Assembly (NCBI GenBank): GCA_016722945.1
Contig: JAEQMT010000009.1
Coordinates: 124,001 to 188,000 of the forward strand
Origin: Desulfofustis sp. PB-SRB1
GTDB taxonomy: Bacteria > Desulfobacterota > Desulfobulbia > Desulfobulbales > Desulfocapsaceae
Direction: 5' to 3'
DNA length: 64,000 nucleotides
A model generated the notes under the pieces. That model made no database searches, was not told where the DNA came from, and saw only the letters and a list, made by a program, of their open reading frames with translations. How positions within the stretch are numbered: the stretch's first letter is position 1; each line of letters begins with the position of its first letter. Of the stretch, positions 8,761 to 16,536 are shown in pieces. Position numbers and translations under genes: made by a program.

Positions 8761-10004
8761 TGGCGCATCAGCCGGTTATTCTGCTCAGGGTCTTTTTGCC
8801 CTTTGCCGCTGGCTACTTTCTTTCCTATCTTTTTCGGGTCGTAAACGCGGTAATCGCTCCGGATCTGGTGGCTGATACAGGAATCGGCCCGGCCGCTCTG
8901 GGGCTGCTTACCGCCACCTATTTCATCTCTTTTGCGGCGTTTCAGTTGCCGCTGGGGGTGTTGCTTGATCGCTACGGGCCACGGCGAACCGAATCGATTT
9001 TACTGATCTTCGCCGGGTTGGGCGCGGTGGTGTTTGCCGCAGCCGAGAGCCTGAGTGGGTTAATTATCGGCAGGGCGCTTATCGGCTTTGGCGTGTCGGC
9101 CTGCCTGATGGCGGCGTTCAAGGCCTATACAAGCTGGTTTTCAGAGGAACAATGGCCGATGATAAACGGGTTACAGATGGGTGCCGGCGGCCTGGGCGCT
9201 CTAACCGCCACCGCCCCGGTGGAGATTCTGCTGGGCATTACTGACTGGCGAAACCTGTTTTTCGGGTTGGCGATTTTGTGTGTGCTGGTGGCTGTTGTCC
9301 TCTATCTGGTCGTTCCCCGGCTGCCCCATTCACAAACCGATACCCCACCAAGCCCGACTGGTCAATGGGCTGGAATCGGGTCTGTTTTTAACAGCCGTAT
9401 TTTCTGGTGCATCGCCCCGCTGGCGACCATGTCGCAGGCAACCTTTTTGTCCGTGCAGGGGCTGTGGGCCGGCCCATGGCTTCGTGATGTGGTACAGCTT
9501 GAGCGAGGGGCGGCAGCCACGGTACTCTTGTGGATAACGGTGGCGATGGTCGCAGGTTTCATTTCGTTAGGCGCAATCACCAGCAGGCTGGTGAAGCGCG
9601 GCGTATCCATGACAATCTGTGCGGTTACCGGGATGGCATTGTTTATGATCAGCCAGTTGATGTTGTTGGTGGTCCCCCTCGAGTGGAACACAACAGCCTG
9701 GCTCTGTTTCGGATTTTTCGGTACCACCGGTATTCTTGCCTATCCGGCCTTGACCCGTGAGTATGCCACGGAACTGTCCGGCCGGGTGACCACTGGTTTG
9801 AACTTGCTGGTATTTGTCATGGCCTTTGTCTGCCAGTGGTTGATCGGCGCCATCATCGAATTGTGGCCGTTAACTGCCGACGGCGCCTATGACGGCCAGG
9901 GCTTTTATCTGAGTTTTACATTGCTTCTGGTAATTCAGGCAATTGCCATGGTATGGTTCGTCATTAACGCAAAACAGAAGAAAAACTCTGTTGCCATATC
10001 CTAG
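8760..10004 (+). CDS. MFS transporter
   Basis: A 12-helix major facilitator transporter of about 414 residues in the inner membrane. The loop between helices 2 and 3 reads GVLLDRYGPRR, the family's A-motif region, and an RALIGFG block follows. I place the start at the ATG at 8760, which overlaps the sirtuin TGA (TGATG). The longer open frame from 8646 merely runs through the sirtuin gene. The substrate is unknown. Coupling to a sirtuin and an amidohydrolase suggests uptake or export of a small acylated or formylated metabolite, but that is only a guess. Confidence 0.85.
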   Translation: MAHQPVILLRVFLPFAAGYFLSYLFRVVNAVIAPDLVADTGIGPAALGLLTATYFISFAAFQLPLGVLLDRYGPRRTESILLIFAGLGAVVFAAAESLSGLIIGRALIGFGVSACLMAAFKAYTSWFSEEQWPMINGLQMGAGGLGALTATAPVEILLGITDWRNLFFGLAILCVLVAVVLYLVVPRLPHSQTDTPPSPTGQWAGIGSVFNSRIFWCIAPLATMSQATFLSVQGLWAGPWLRDVVQLERGAAATVLLWITVAMVAGFISLGAITSRLVKRGVSMTICAVTGMALFMISQLMLLVVPLEWNTTAWLCFGFFGTTGILAYPALTREYATELSGRVTTGLNLLVFVMAFVCQWLIGAIIELWPLTADGAYDGQGFYLSFTLLLVIQAIAMVWFVINAKQKKNSVAIS

Positions 10005-10088
10005 CGAAATGACCTGTTCCAGAAGACGGAAACATTTGGCATGTAAACAGGGTGAAATCACCATCTCTACAAGACGAGGGATAAGCGT

Positions 10089-10919
10089 ATGAAACTTGCT
10101 ATCAACCAGATCAAGGTAAAAAAGAACAGGCGGTTGCGGCGTGAACTGGGCGATCTCGAATCCTTGCAGGCATCAATACAGGAGTTGGGATTGCTTAACC
10201 CCATCGTCGTGGATGAGCACTACACCCTGGTGGCCGGTTATCGACGTCTGAGCGCCTGCGCCAAACTGGGCTGGCAGGAGGTCGATGTGCGGGTTGTCAT
10301 TTTTGAGGATGATCAGTTGAAAGCGCTGGATGCGGAAATGGCCGAGAACTATTTCCGGAAAGATTTTACCCCGGAGGAAATCCGCGATGGTGAGTTACGT
10401 CGCCAGCAGATTGTCGAAAGCATGCGGGAAAAAAGCTGGTGGGAAAAGCTGATGCTCTGGTTTAAAGGGCTTTTTGGCGGGGCAAAGCAAGATCCCGAAG
10501 TTGACGTTACCACAACCATTCATGAAGAACTCGGCATAGTCGAGCAAGAGGATGCGGAGGCTTCTTCCACCGGGACGACCGAGCAGGCGGGTACGAAGAC
10601 CGCGGATACGGAAGCATTGGTTGAGGAGCAATCATCGGTTACCGATACAAAAACAAGCGAAGAGGCGGCGCCGCCTCAACCCGAAGCGAAGCCGGAAGAA
10701 GAAAAGGGGACGCCCACGCCCGCCGGTGGTGAGCAGGAGGAGGCTAAAGAGGCGGAGACAGAAGAATTGACCCCTGCCGATCAGAAAGGAGGTGCGCCGG
10801 ATCAGGAAACGATGGCTCCGGAACACTCCGAATCCGCCCCGAAATCGCAGTCATTAGATACCCGAAAACCCGCCAGGGATGTGCGGAACATTTTTCCAGA
10901 CCCACGTGCGCCGAAATAG
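10089..10919 (+). CDS. ParB/Srx-fold domain protein with acidic C-terminal tail
   Basis: The first ~110 residues form a ParB N-terminal-like domain: ELGLLNPIVVDEHYTLVAGY matches the CTP/ATP-binding fold, followed by RRLSACAKLGW and a helix with AENYFRKDFTPEE. No helix-turn-helix or dimerisation domain follows. Instead there is a tryptophan-rich amphipathic patch (SWWEKLMLWFKGLFGG, ~115-130) and a long Glu/Ala/Thr/Pro low-complexity tail to residue 276. It is therefore not chromosomal ParB; no ParA is nearby. The patch could bind membrane. The function is unknown. Two hairpins follow the stop. Confidence 0.75.
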   Translation: MKLAINQIKVKKNRRLRRELGDLESLQASIQELGLLNPIVVDEHYTLVAGYRRLSACAKLGWQEVDVRVVIFEDDQLKALDAEMAENYFRKDFTPEEIRDGELRRQQIVESMREKSWWEKLMLWFKGLFGGAKQDPEVDVTTTIHEELGIVEQEDAEASSTGTTEQAGTKTADTEALVEEQSSVTDTKTSEEAAPPQPEAKPEEEKGTPTPAGGEQEEAKEAETEELTPADQKGGAPDQETMAPEHSESAPKSQSLDTRKPARDVRNIFPDPRAPK

Positions 10920-10950
10920 CTCGAATTAGTCTGTTTTTTCTATAACCAGC

Positions 10951-10977
10951 ATATGGCGCCATGCGCCGGCGCCATAT
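10951..10977. terminator. inverted repeat after the ParB-like gene
   Basis: A perfect 10-bp stem, ATATGGCGCC with its complement, around a 7-nt loop, 31 bp after the ParB-like stop. It has no T-run, so it may act with the next hairpin rather than as a simple intrinsic terminator. Confidence 0.5.
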
Positions 10978-10996
10978 CGACTTCTGACAAGTATGT

Positions 10997-11039
10997 CACC
11001 CATCCGGGCACAGGCCATGGGCCGTTTGCCGGATGGGTG
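10997..11039. terminator. second hairpin between convergent genes
   Basis: An 11-bp stem CACCCATCCGG/CCGGATGGGTG around a 21-nt GC-rich loop, located between the ParB-like gene and the convergent pspC gene. It is probably a bidirectional terminator. No long T-run is present. Confidence 0.5.
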
Positions 11040-11068
11040 AGGTGTTTAGACAATTTCGGTGTGGCGAG

Positions 11069-11446
11069 CTATGAATCAAACTTTCGTTCCCACTCGAAAT
11101 CTTGAGAGGTGACGTTGTCCTCCATGCGCCGAATGCGGCGCTCCAGGTCCTGAAACCGCTTTTTCAGCCGTCGTGCCGCACCCCCTGGTGAATTGGCATA
11201 ACTGTCGTAAAAGCTCTGTTCATTTTCATCGGCAAAAGGCTGGGTCGGCTCAACCTTCATGAGCAGGGCGGCCACCAGGTAAATGCCCACGATCGGCCAG
11301 AATCCACTGAGCAGCAGCATACATACGGTGATGACCCGCACCCAGAAGGTAGAAAGATCAAAATGGGTGGCGATACCCTTGCAGACGCCCAGGATCATGC
11401 CGTCCCGGGAGCGATAGATTCCTTTGCTACGGTAATGTGAACTCAT
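11069..11446 (-). CDS. pspC: PspC-domain protein
   Basis: A phage-shock membrane protein that works with PspB to sense envelope stress and release PspF from PspA. The PspC domain is clear: YRSRDGMILGVCKGIA, then FDLSTFWVRV and a transmembrane segment of about 25 residues. A charged coiled-coil C-terminal part (RRLKKRFQDLERRIRRMED) follows. The ATG at 11446 is preferred because GGAG lies 6 nt before it; an ATG four codons earlier lacks such a site. It is the last gene of pspABC. Confidence 0.9.
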   Translation of the reverse strand: MSSHYRSKGIYRSRDGMILGVCKGIATHFDLSTFWVRVITVCMLLLSGFWPIVGIYLVAALLMKVEPTQPFADENEQSFYDSYANSPGGAARRLKKRFQDLERRIRRMEDNVTSQDFEWERKFDS

Positions 11447-11458
11447 TGATGTCTCCAT

Positions 11459-11683
11459 CTACTTTTCTTTATCCATCAAGATCGTCTCCAGCGCCTCTAC
11501 CCGTTGTTCCATGCGTTCAAGGCCCCGATAGAGTTCCTGCACCATCCGTGCCTCGTCGGCGGAACCGGCGGAAGAGGAAGATGATTTACGCATTCTCACG
11601 ATGACCAGCACAGTACCACAGAGCAGGCCGGCAATGGTGACGATTGAGCCAAAGACAATGGCAACGATGATGACGCTGTTCAT
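11459..11683 (-). CDS. pspB: PspB-like envelope stress membrane protein
   Basis: A 74-residue protein with one N-terminal transmembrane helix (residues ~3-30), a Ser-rich hinge and a C-terminal coiled coil (ELYRGLERMEQRVEALETIL). That is the standard PspB architecture. In the Psp response, PspB and PspC sit in the inner membrane and bind PspA when the membrane is damaged. It lies between pspA (11-bp gap) and pspC (12-bp gap) on the same strand, so co-transcription is very likely. Confidence 0.85.
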   Translation of the reverse strand: MNSVIIVAIVFGSIVTIAGLLCGTVLVIVRMRKSSSSSAGSADEARMVQELYRGLERMEQRVEALETILMDKEK

Positions 11684-11694
11684 GGGATGTATGG

Positions 11695-12387
11695 TTATGC
11701 TTGATTATCTGATTGGCTGGTGTTTCGAGTATCGTAGGTTTCACCCTTCATCCTGGCAAGCTCTTTTTCGATCTCTTCATCGGTCGCCAGGGTATCGAAT
11801 TGTTCAGCAACACCTGCGGTAGTGCCGAAGTTCACCATATCGGCTTCCGCCTCCATCCTCTCGATTCTATTCTCCAGATGTTCGAAGCGGGCCATGGTCT
11901 CGCTGCTGTCCATGCGCCTGATATCCTCCTGAGCACGCTTTTTATTGCGTGCCTTGCGGTGTCGCTCGATAAGCATCCGTTTTTTTTCTTTGGCGCTGGT
12001 CAACTTCGCTTCCAGGGCACGAACATCTTCATGGTATTGATTAATCAGTCCGCTATGCTCGCTTATTTCATGTTCCAGCCTCTCAGATATCTCGGTAAAA
12101 CGACGTTTTTCCTGAAGCGCTTCCCGGGCGAGATCGTCTCTGCCCTTTTCTACGGCAAGTTGAGCTCTCTGCGCCCATAATGTTTGTCGCTCACTGATCT
12201 CATCCAGACGGCGCTGCAATTTTTTGCGTCCGGCAATCACTCCGGCACACGCCGATTTCAGTTCTATCAGGGTGTCTTCCATCTCCCTGATCATCATTTT
12301 TATCATTTTTTCGGGGTCTTCGGCCCGATCCAACATTGCATTGATGTTGGCACTGACAATATCTCTGAAACGTGTGAAAATACCCAT
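11695..12387 (-). CDS. pspA: phage shock protein A (PspA/IM30 family)
   Basis: PspA is a peripheral ESCRT-III-like membrane protein. It stabilises damaged inner membrane and, when free, holds PspF inactive. The 230-residue sequence is almost entirely helical coiled coil, beginning with the amphipathic helix MGIFTRFRDIVSANINAMLD and continuing with EDPEKMIKMMIREMED, both typical. The start at 12387 is supported by GGAG 6 nt upstream. It is the first gene of pspABC and has a sigma-54-type promoter about 150 bp upstream. Confidence 0.94.
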   Translation of the reverse strand: MGIFTRFRDIVSANINAMLDRAEDPEKMIKMMIREMEDTLIELKSACAGVIAGRKKLQRRLDEISERQTLWAQRAQLAVEKGRDDLAREALQEKRRFTEISERLEHEISEHSGLINQYHEDVRALEAKLTSAKEKKRMLIERHRKARNKKRAQEDIRRMDSSETMARFEHLENRIERMEAEADMVNFGTTAGVAEQFDTLATDEEIEKELARMKGETYDTRNTSQSDNQA

Positions 12388-12537
12388 GCTGTTCTCCTTT
12401 GTGGGGTGATACTGTGTTTTCGTGAGATTGTTACAAATCCTTTGGTTTGTTTCGTTCGCTTTGACCCACGATTACCTCATAGGGGCACCGGCTGGAGCAT
12501 GACACATGAGGACGTGTGGTCGTCTTTACATGTGGAA

Positions 12538-12553
12538 AGCATGTTGCATGCCA
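12538..12553 (-). promoter_or_regulatory. sigma-54 promoter of pspABC
   Basis: On the minus strand the sequence reads TGGCATGCAACATGCT. This matches the -24/-12 consensus TGGCAYRNNNNTTGCW at every position except one T. Both GG and GC dinucleotides are present at the correct spacing. It points towards pspA and implies a leader of about 140 nt. The PspF-type activator gene starts divergently at 12704. Confidence 0.8.
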
Positions 12554-12703
12554 CTTTATATTTCGAGCGTAAGATACTGAAATAATTATTATTAAGTAAA
12601 AACCTCGAAAAGTTTGCTTGGAAGTAGGAACGTAAAGTGTTAGTATTTAGTGCCAATTAGTAGTATAAATTGCTTTTCATAGGTTAATTAGACCATACAT
12701 TCT

Positions 12704-13726
12704 ATGCACCATGGTGATGCCCTCGGGCACTCAGAAATATTTCTAGATTTTCAGGAGCGGCTTTCCCGGGTTGCCCCGGTGGAGCGCCCGGTATTGCTGA
12801 TCGGAGAACGTGGTACCGGCAAGGAACTGGCCGCCCATCGGCTGCACTATCTCTCGGAACGCTGGGATGGCCCATTTATCACCCTCAACTGCTCGACCCT
12901 GGCGCCTGCTCTGATCGAGGCGGAATTGTTCGGCCATGAAAAAGGTGCGTTTACCGGCGCGGAAAAACGTCGAATCGGCCGGTTTGAAGCGGCCCATGGC
13001 GGCACCTTGTTTCTCGATGAAATCGGCACAATCCCATTGACCGTTCAGGAAAAGATATTGCGGGTTGTGGAGTATGGATCGTTTGAGCGGGTGGGAAGTT
13101 CGCAATTGAGTGAAGTGGATGTGCGCATTGTCGGGGCCACCAATGCGAACCTGCCTGATATGGCGAGGCGGGGGGAATTTAAGCCTGATTTGCTGGATCG
13201 TCTTTGTTTTGAGGTGCTGTTTGTTCCACCGCTGCGTCATCGAGGAGAAGACATTGTTCTGCTGGCTTCCCATTTTGCCGCGCGGATGGCCCTTGAACTG
13301 GGGCGTGAAGATGTCACCTTTTCCTCTTCAGCTCTGCGGGCCTTCAAGTCCTACCCTTGGCCCGGCAACGTGCGGGAGTTGAAAAATGTGGTGGAGCGGG
13401 CGGTATACAGTGCGGAAGAAAGCGTGGTCGACGAAATTATCTTTGATCCGTTTATCTCGCCCTATGAGCCGGCGCGCATTTCAGGTGAAGGCGATGGAGG
13501 GTCTTCTCGGACTGGACCGTCGATTGAAACTGTTGCCGAAACGCGGGGGTTTAAGGAAAAGATCAAGGCTTATGAATTGGAATTGCTGACGCGGGCACTG
13601 AACCAAAGTCGCCATAACGGCAAAAAGGCAGCCCGGCTGTTGCAGCTCAGCTACGATCAATTTCGTGGATTGCTGAAAAAATATCGGCATGAAATAGAGA
13701 CGCTGATTGAAGACGGCACAATGTGA
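12704..13726 (+). CDS. pspF: PspF-type sigma-54 enhancer-binding activator
   Basis: A AAA+ activator that opens sigma-54 promoter complexes. The 340-residue protein lacks an N-terminal sensory domain, like E. coli PspF, and begins almost directly with the ATPase: Walker A GERGTGKE (34-41), the sigma-54 contact loop GAFTGA (81-86), Walker B TLFLDEIG and the arginine finger region. An unstructured linker and a Fis-type helix-turn-helix (NGKKAARLLQLSYDQFRGLL) complete the C-terminus. Divergent pspABC with a sigma-54 promoter makes the assignment strong. In known systems PspA inhibits this protein directly. Confidence 0.93.
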   Translation: MHHGDALGHSEIFLDFQERLSRVAPVERPVLLIGERGTGKELAAHRLHYLSERWDGPFITLNCSTLAPALIEAELFGHEKGAFTGAEKRRIGRFEAAHGGTLFLDEIGTIPLTVQEKILRVVEYGSFERVGSSQLSEVDVRIVGATNANLPDMARRGEFKPDLLDRLCFEVLFVPPLRHRGEDIVLLASHFAARMALELGREDVTFSSSALRAFKSYPWPGNVRELKNVVERAVYSAEESVVDEIIFDPFISPYEPARISGEGDGGSSRTGPSIETVAETRGFKEKIKAYELELLTRALNQSRHNGKKAARLLQLSYDQFRGLLKKYRHEIETLIEDGTM

Positions 13727-13871
13727 TGAAAAAGAGAGGCTCGAAAAAACGACAAATTTAGTTGAGCCTCGGTTCAAAAGAGACTAGGGTAGACGCATTC
13801 TACACTGATGGCAATACACTCATCACGCCGACACTGATGTATACCGGCTTATATGCAACGAGGAGGGGAGT

Positions 13872-14315
13872 ATGAAAAAGGTATTGGTGGCATATTTCAG
13901 CAGGACCGGCATAACCGAGAAAATGGCTCATTACATTGCCGAAGGGGTGAGGTTTGGGGGCAATGAGGTGGCCATGCTCAACATCTCAAAGATTCGCAAC
14001 GAGGCCGATATTATCGGTTATGACGGCTACATTTTCGGGTGTCCCACCTATCATAAGGATATGACCAGCAACATGAAGCAGTTCCTCTTTCTGGTGGAGC
14101 AGGCTAATTGTATCGGCAAGATCGGTGGTGCGTTTGGTTCTCATACCCACAGCGGCGAAGCCGCGCCAATGATTTACGACACCATGCAGTATGTTTTCAA
14201 GATGGATATGACCACTTTGGGACCGCTCAACCTGACCGAAGAAACGGTGCAGACCGATGAGGGACTCAAGGCCTGCCAGCAATATGGCCGGGCCGTATCG
14301 GAGATGCTTGGCTAA
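13872..14315 (+). CDS. flavodoxin-like protein
   Basis: A 147-residue FMN-binding protein of the flavodoxin/WrbA superfamily, expected to carry electrons or reduce quinones in the cytoplasm. The phosphate loop YFSRTGITEKMA is at the N-terminus. FGCPTYHKDMTSNMKQFL and GGAFGSHTHSGEAAP form the later flavin loops. A strong ribosome site (GAGGAGGGGAG) precedes the ATG. It converges with a Cys-tailed protein and a flavin reductase, so this small area may serve flavin-linked redox. The electron partners are unknown. Confidence 0.85.
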   Translation: MKKVLVAYFSRTGITEKMAHYIAEGVRFGGNEVAMLNISKIRNEADIIGYDGYIFGCPTYHKDMTSNMKQFLFLVEQANCIGKIGGAFGSHTHSGEAAPMIYDTMQYVFKMDMTTLGPLNLTEETVQTDEGLKACQQYGRAVSEMLG

Positions 14316-14343
14316 CCTGATAGAGACGGAGCGGCTCCTGCGC

Positions 14344-14718
14344 TCAGCACCCGCATCCGCAGGAGCCGCCGCAGCCACCGTCGCCGACCTGGGCGGCAAC
14401 CGCGCGGACAACCTCGCCGGCCGAAACCGTTGCGACCGTTCTCACGTGGATGAGCAATGGTATGTCTGCCCGGGCATCGTTTACGATGTTCTGTACAGCC
14501 TGGGAAACATTGGCAAAGTAATCCGGGGCATCGGCCCTTGGTACGGTAACATTTTTCTGCTCACCTTCCTTCATGCCGTAGATATCCATCTCAAACGGAC
14601 TCAAACCATCGGGTGAGATGCCCACGATAAAGGTAAGTTCAACTTGTTTTCCAGGGTGCTGGTTTTCGTCCAGTTGATAGAGGGTTACGCCAACCCGGTG
14701 AAGCTCTTCGATATTCAT
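14344..14718 (-). CDS. small FKBP-like protein with Cys/Gly-rich C-terminal tail
   Basis: A 124-residue protein that I cannot place in a named family with certainty. The middle (SPFEMDIYGMKEGEQKNVTV) resembles the strand-turn of FKBP/SlyD folds, where MKxGE is common. The N-terminus reads like a small beta domain. The last eleven residues, GGCGGSCGCGC, contain four cysteines and look like a metal or cluster-binding tail. It is followed on the same strand, upstream, by the flavin reductase gene with a 5-bp gap, so the two are probably one operon. A metallochaperone-like role is a guess. Confidence 0.6.
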   Translation of the reverse strand: MNIEELHRVGVTLYQLDENQHPGKQVELTFIVGISPDGLSPFEMDIYGMKEGEQKNVTVPRADAPDYFANVSQAVQNIVNDARADIPLLIHVRTVATVSAGEVVRAVAAQVGDGGCGGSCGCGC

Positions 14719-14723
14719 GGTTG

Positions 14724-15215
14724 TTAGATGTAATAACTTTCGAGAATTTCGCCAAAATAGAGGGTATGAAAATCTCCGTCGGGGTAGAGTTTCATGAGCG
14801 AGGCGTCCAGCAGACTTTTCTCCATGGGCGATTTATAGACGATACGGCATTCAAAGTGAGTGCCGGGTATGTCGATAACCGGGGAACTTACATGACGACC
14901 GGGAAGGGTCTTCAGGTTGCATTCAGAAAACTTGTCATACTCCCGCCCCGATTTCGTACCGCAAAAGGCCAGCGCTTTTTTACATGAGTCATCGGCCGGA
15001 ACCGAGACGGTGAAGTTGTCGGATTTTTCAATCAGGCTGAAAGTATGACGAGAATCCCGCACGGCAACCATGAATACATCCAGGCGCCACATATGACCGA
15101 TGGTTGCCCAGCCGATGGTCATGGTATTTACCTCATCATCTACGCTTACGGTGAGAAATGCGCCTTTGATCAACTGCGCCATCAGATCCTTGTTATCAGT
15201 AACACTGGCTCTCAT
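14724..15215 (-). CDS. flavin reductase-like (FMN-binding split barrel) protein
   Basis: A 163-residue protein of the flavin reductase / FMN-binding split-barrel family. Features are GAFLTVSVDDEVNTMTIGWA at the N-terminus, a DSRHTFSLIEKSDNFTVSVP block and a C-terminal strand CRIVYKSPM with HTLYFGEIL. Relatives reduce flavin with NAD(P)H or act as flavoprotein partners. The ATG at 15215 is favoured by AGGAG 9 nt upstream; a longer open frame starts at 15242 but would place that site inside the gene. It shares an apparent operon with the Cys-tailed protein downstream. Confidence 0.85.
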   Translation of the reverse strand: MRASVTDNKDLMAQLIKGAFLTVSVDDEVNTMTIGWATIGHMWRLDVFMVAVRDSRHTFSLIEKSDNFTVSVPADDSCKKALAFCGTKSGREYDKFSECNLKTLPGRHVSSPVIDIPGTHFECRIVYKSPMEKSLLDASLMKLYPDGDFHTLYFGEILESYYI

Positions 15216-15498
15216 TTTCAGCACTCCTCGTAACGATTGCATTGCGGACTAACAAAAATATACATACATGATACCGATCCAATGTGATTGAGTCCGCCCT
15301 GATAGGCACTCATACTATTATTCAGAGACCGTCAAGTCAATGAAGACACCACGGAATGCGGGCACAAATTACTTTTCCTCGAGCGGCAACCTGGGTGGAT
15401 TGTGAAGTCTAAAAACTGCTTGCACCGTTTGTGAAACGCTTTGCTGCTCTTTTCTTCACTAATCCGGGTAGGGGATTTTGCTGGTGATGACTTAATAG

Positions 15499-15648
15499 GT
15501 AACATTTATCGGAACCCTGCAAAATGGTCTTTTCGCCCAACCCTATTGTTGTTCCGAAAATTTTATCCTCGGAATATAAATCCGGCCTGCGGAAAATTTT
15601 CCTCGCGCCTTGATCTTGAGCAAAAATTCTCATTTTTCAAGGCTCCCT
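15499..15648 (+). repeat. dispersed repeat B, copy 1
   Basis: A ~150-bp noncoding element that aligns along its whole length, by eye at about 75 percent, with the complement of 19915-20065. Shared blocks include TTTTCGCCCAA, AAAATTTTATCC, CCTCGCGCCTT and TTCTCATTTTTCA. It fills most of the 530-bp gap between the flavin reductase gene and the secreted propeller gene; the rest of the gap shows nothing recognisable. Confidence 0.75.
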
Positions 15649-15748
15649 TATTGCATAGAGGTAACATCGGGTGTAGAATAATTTATTAAAGCATTTTGTG
15701 TGATAGGGTTTAGCTGGGGAAGTTCCATATATTCAATAAAAGGCGAGT

Positions 15749-16495
15749 ATGGTGATGATACATCCAAAGTTGATGTTGTGCACTCTGGTGATCTGCTTCC
15801 TGCTGGCATCCAGTGTATCGGCGGCAAATAAGAAGGAACAGAGCGTGGATGCCGATATTGTGTGGAGTGAATCTGACGGTATCCGGAAAGAGGTATTTTT
15901 TACAACAAGGCTGGCTGATGGGTGGGCCGAGCCGGAGATGATAACCGATGATTATTTTGACAATAACAGTCCGGTGATCGAAAAGGATAAAGAAGGTGAT
16001 AGATGGATTTTCTGGTCAGCTTACCACAATAGAACAAGTGAAATTCGTTATACCACCAGATCAGCCGATCAGTGGGGAGAGGCTCAGAAATTGCCTTCAC
16101 CAATGCAGTCAAACGTTACCCCATCTTTTGTTTTTGATGGAAATGGAGCGGCATGGGTTGTCTGGTCAGCAAACAACGGTGACCTCGACGACATCTACTA
16201 TTCCACCAACAAGGAAGGCGAGTGGTCTGAGCCTATTCCCGTGCACCAGCCAAACAACACGGTGGATGCGTTGCCGGTTATCGATCTGGAAGAATCAGGG
16301 AGGCTTGTCGTAACCTGGAAACGGCTGACGGATGGTCGTTATGAGTCGGTCGCATCAGTCTGGGAAAATGGCAGGTGGGGGGCTGAAGCGTTAGTGGCGG
16401 AACAGCAGACAGATGAGCAGGCGGATCAGATTCCAGATCTTGAATTGCCGTCCTTTATTGCCGACAACACCAATATCTTCCTGCGAATTTATTGA
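15749..16495 (+). CDS. secreted beta-propeller (sialidase-like fold) protein
   Basis: A 248-residue exported protein with a signal peptide ([19 protein letters not shown], cut near residue 26). The mature part has four or five repeats of about 45 residues around the pattern W-S/A-x-x-x-x-E/D-I-Y/R-Y-S/T-T, for example [19 protein letters not shown] and [19 protein letters not shown]. This is typical of sialidase/BNR-like propellers used for glycan or protein binding. Catalytic sialidase residues are not evident and the length gives only part of a six-bladed wheel. It is followed directly by an SGNH hydrolase, so both probably act outside the cell. Confidence 0.7.
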   Translation: MVMIHPKLMLCTLVICFLLASSVSAANKKEQSVDADIVWSESDGIRKEVFFTTRLADGWAEPEMITDDYFDNNSPVIEKDKEGDRWIFWSAYHNRTSEIRYTTRSADQWGEAQKLPSPMQSNVTPSFVFDGNGAAWVVWSANNGDLDDIYYSTNKEGEWSEPIPVHQPNNTVDALPVIDLEESGRLVVTWKRLTDGRYESVASVWENGRWGAEALVAEQQTDEQADQIPDLELPSFIADNTNIFLRIY

Positions 16496-16536
16496 GTGGA
16501 TATCCCAACATATTAAAAATGACGGGTCACAAGCAA

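Noticed and set aside
10089-10919. Chromosome partition locus or replication origin
   Set aside because: The protein lacks the ParB DNA-binding region, no parA is adjacent and no parS-like or DnaA-box cluster was seen.
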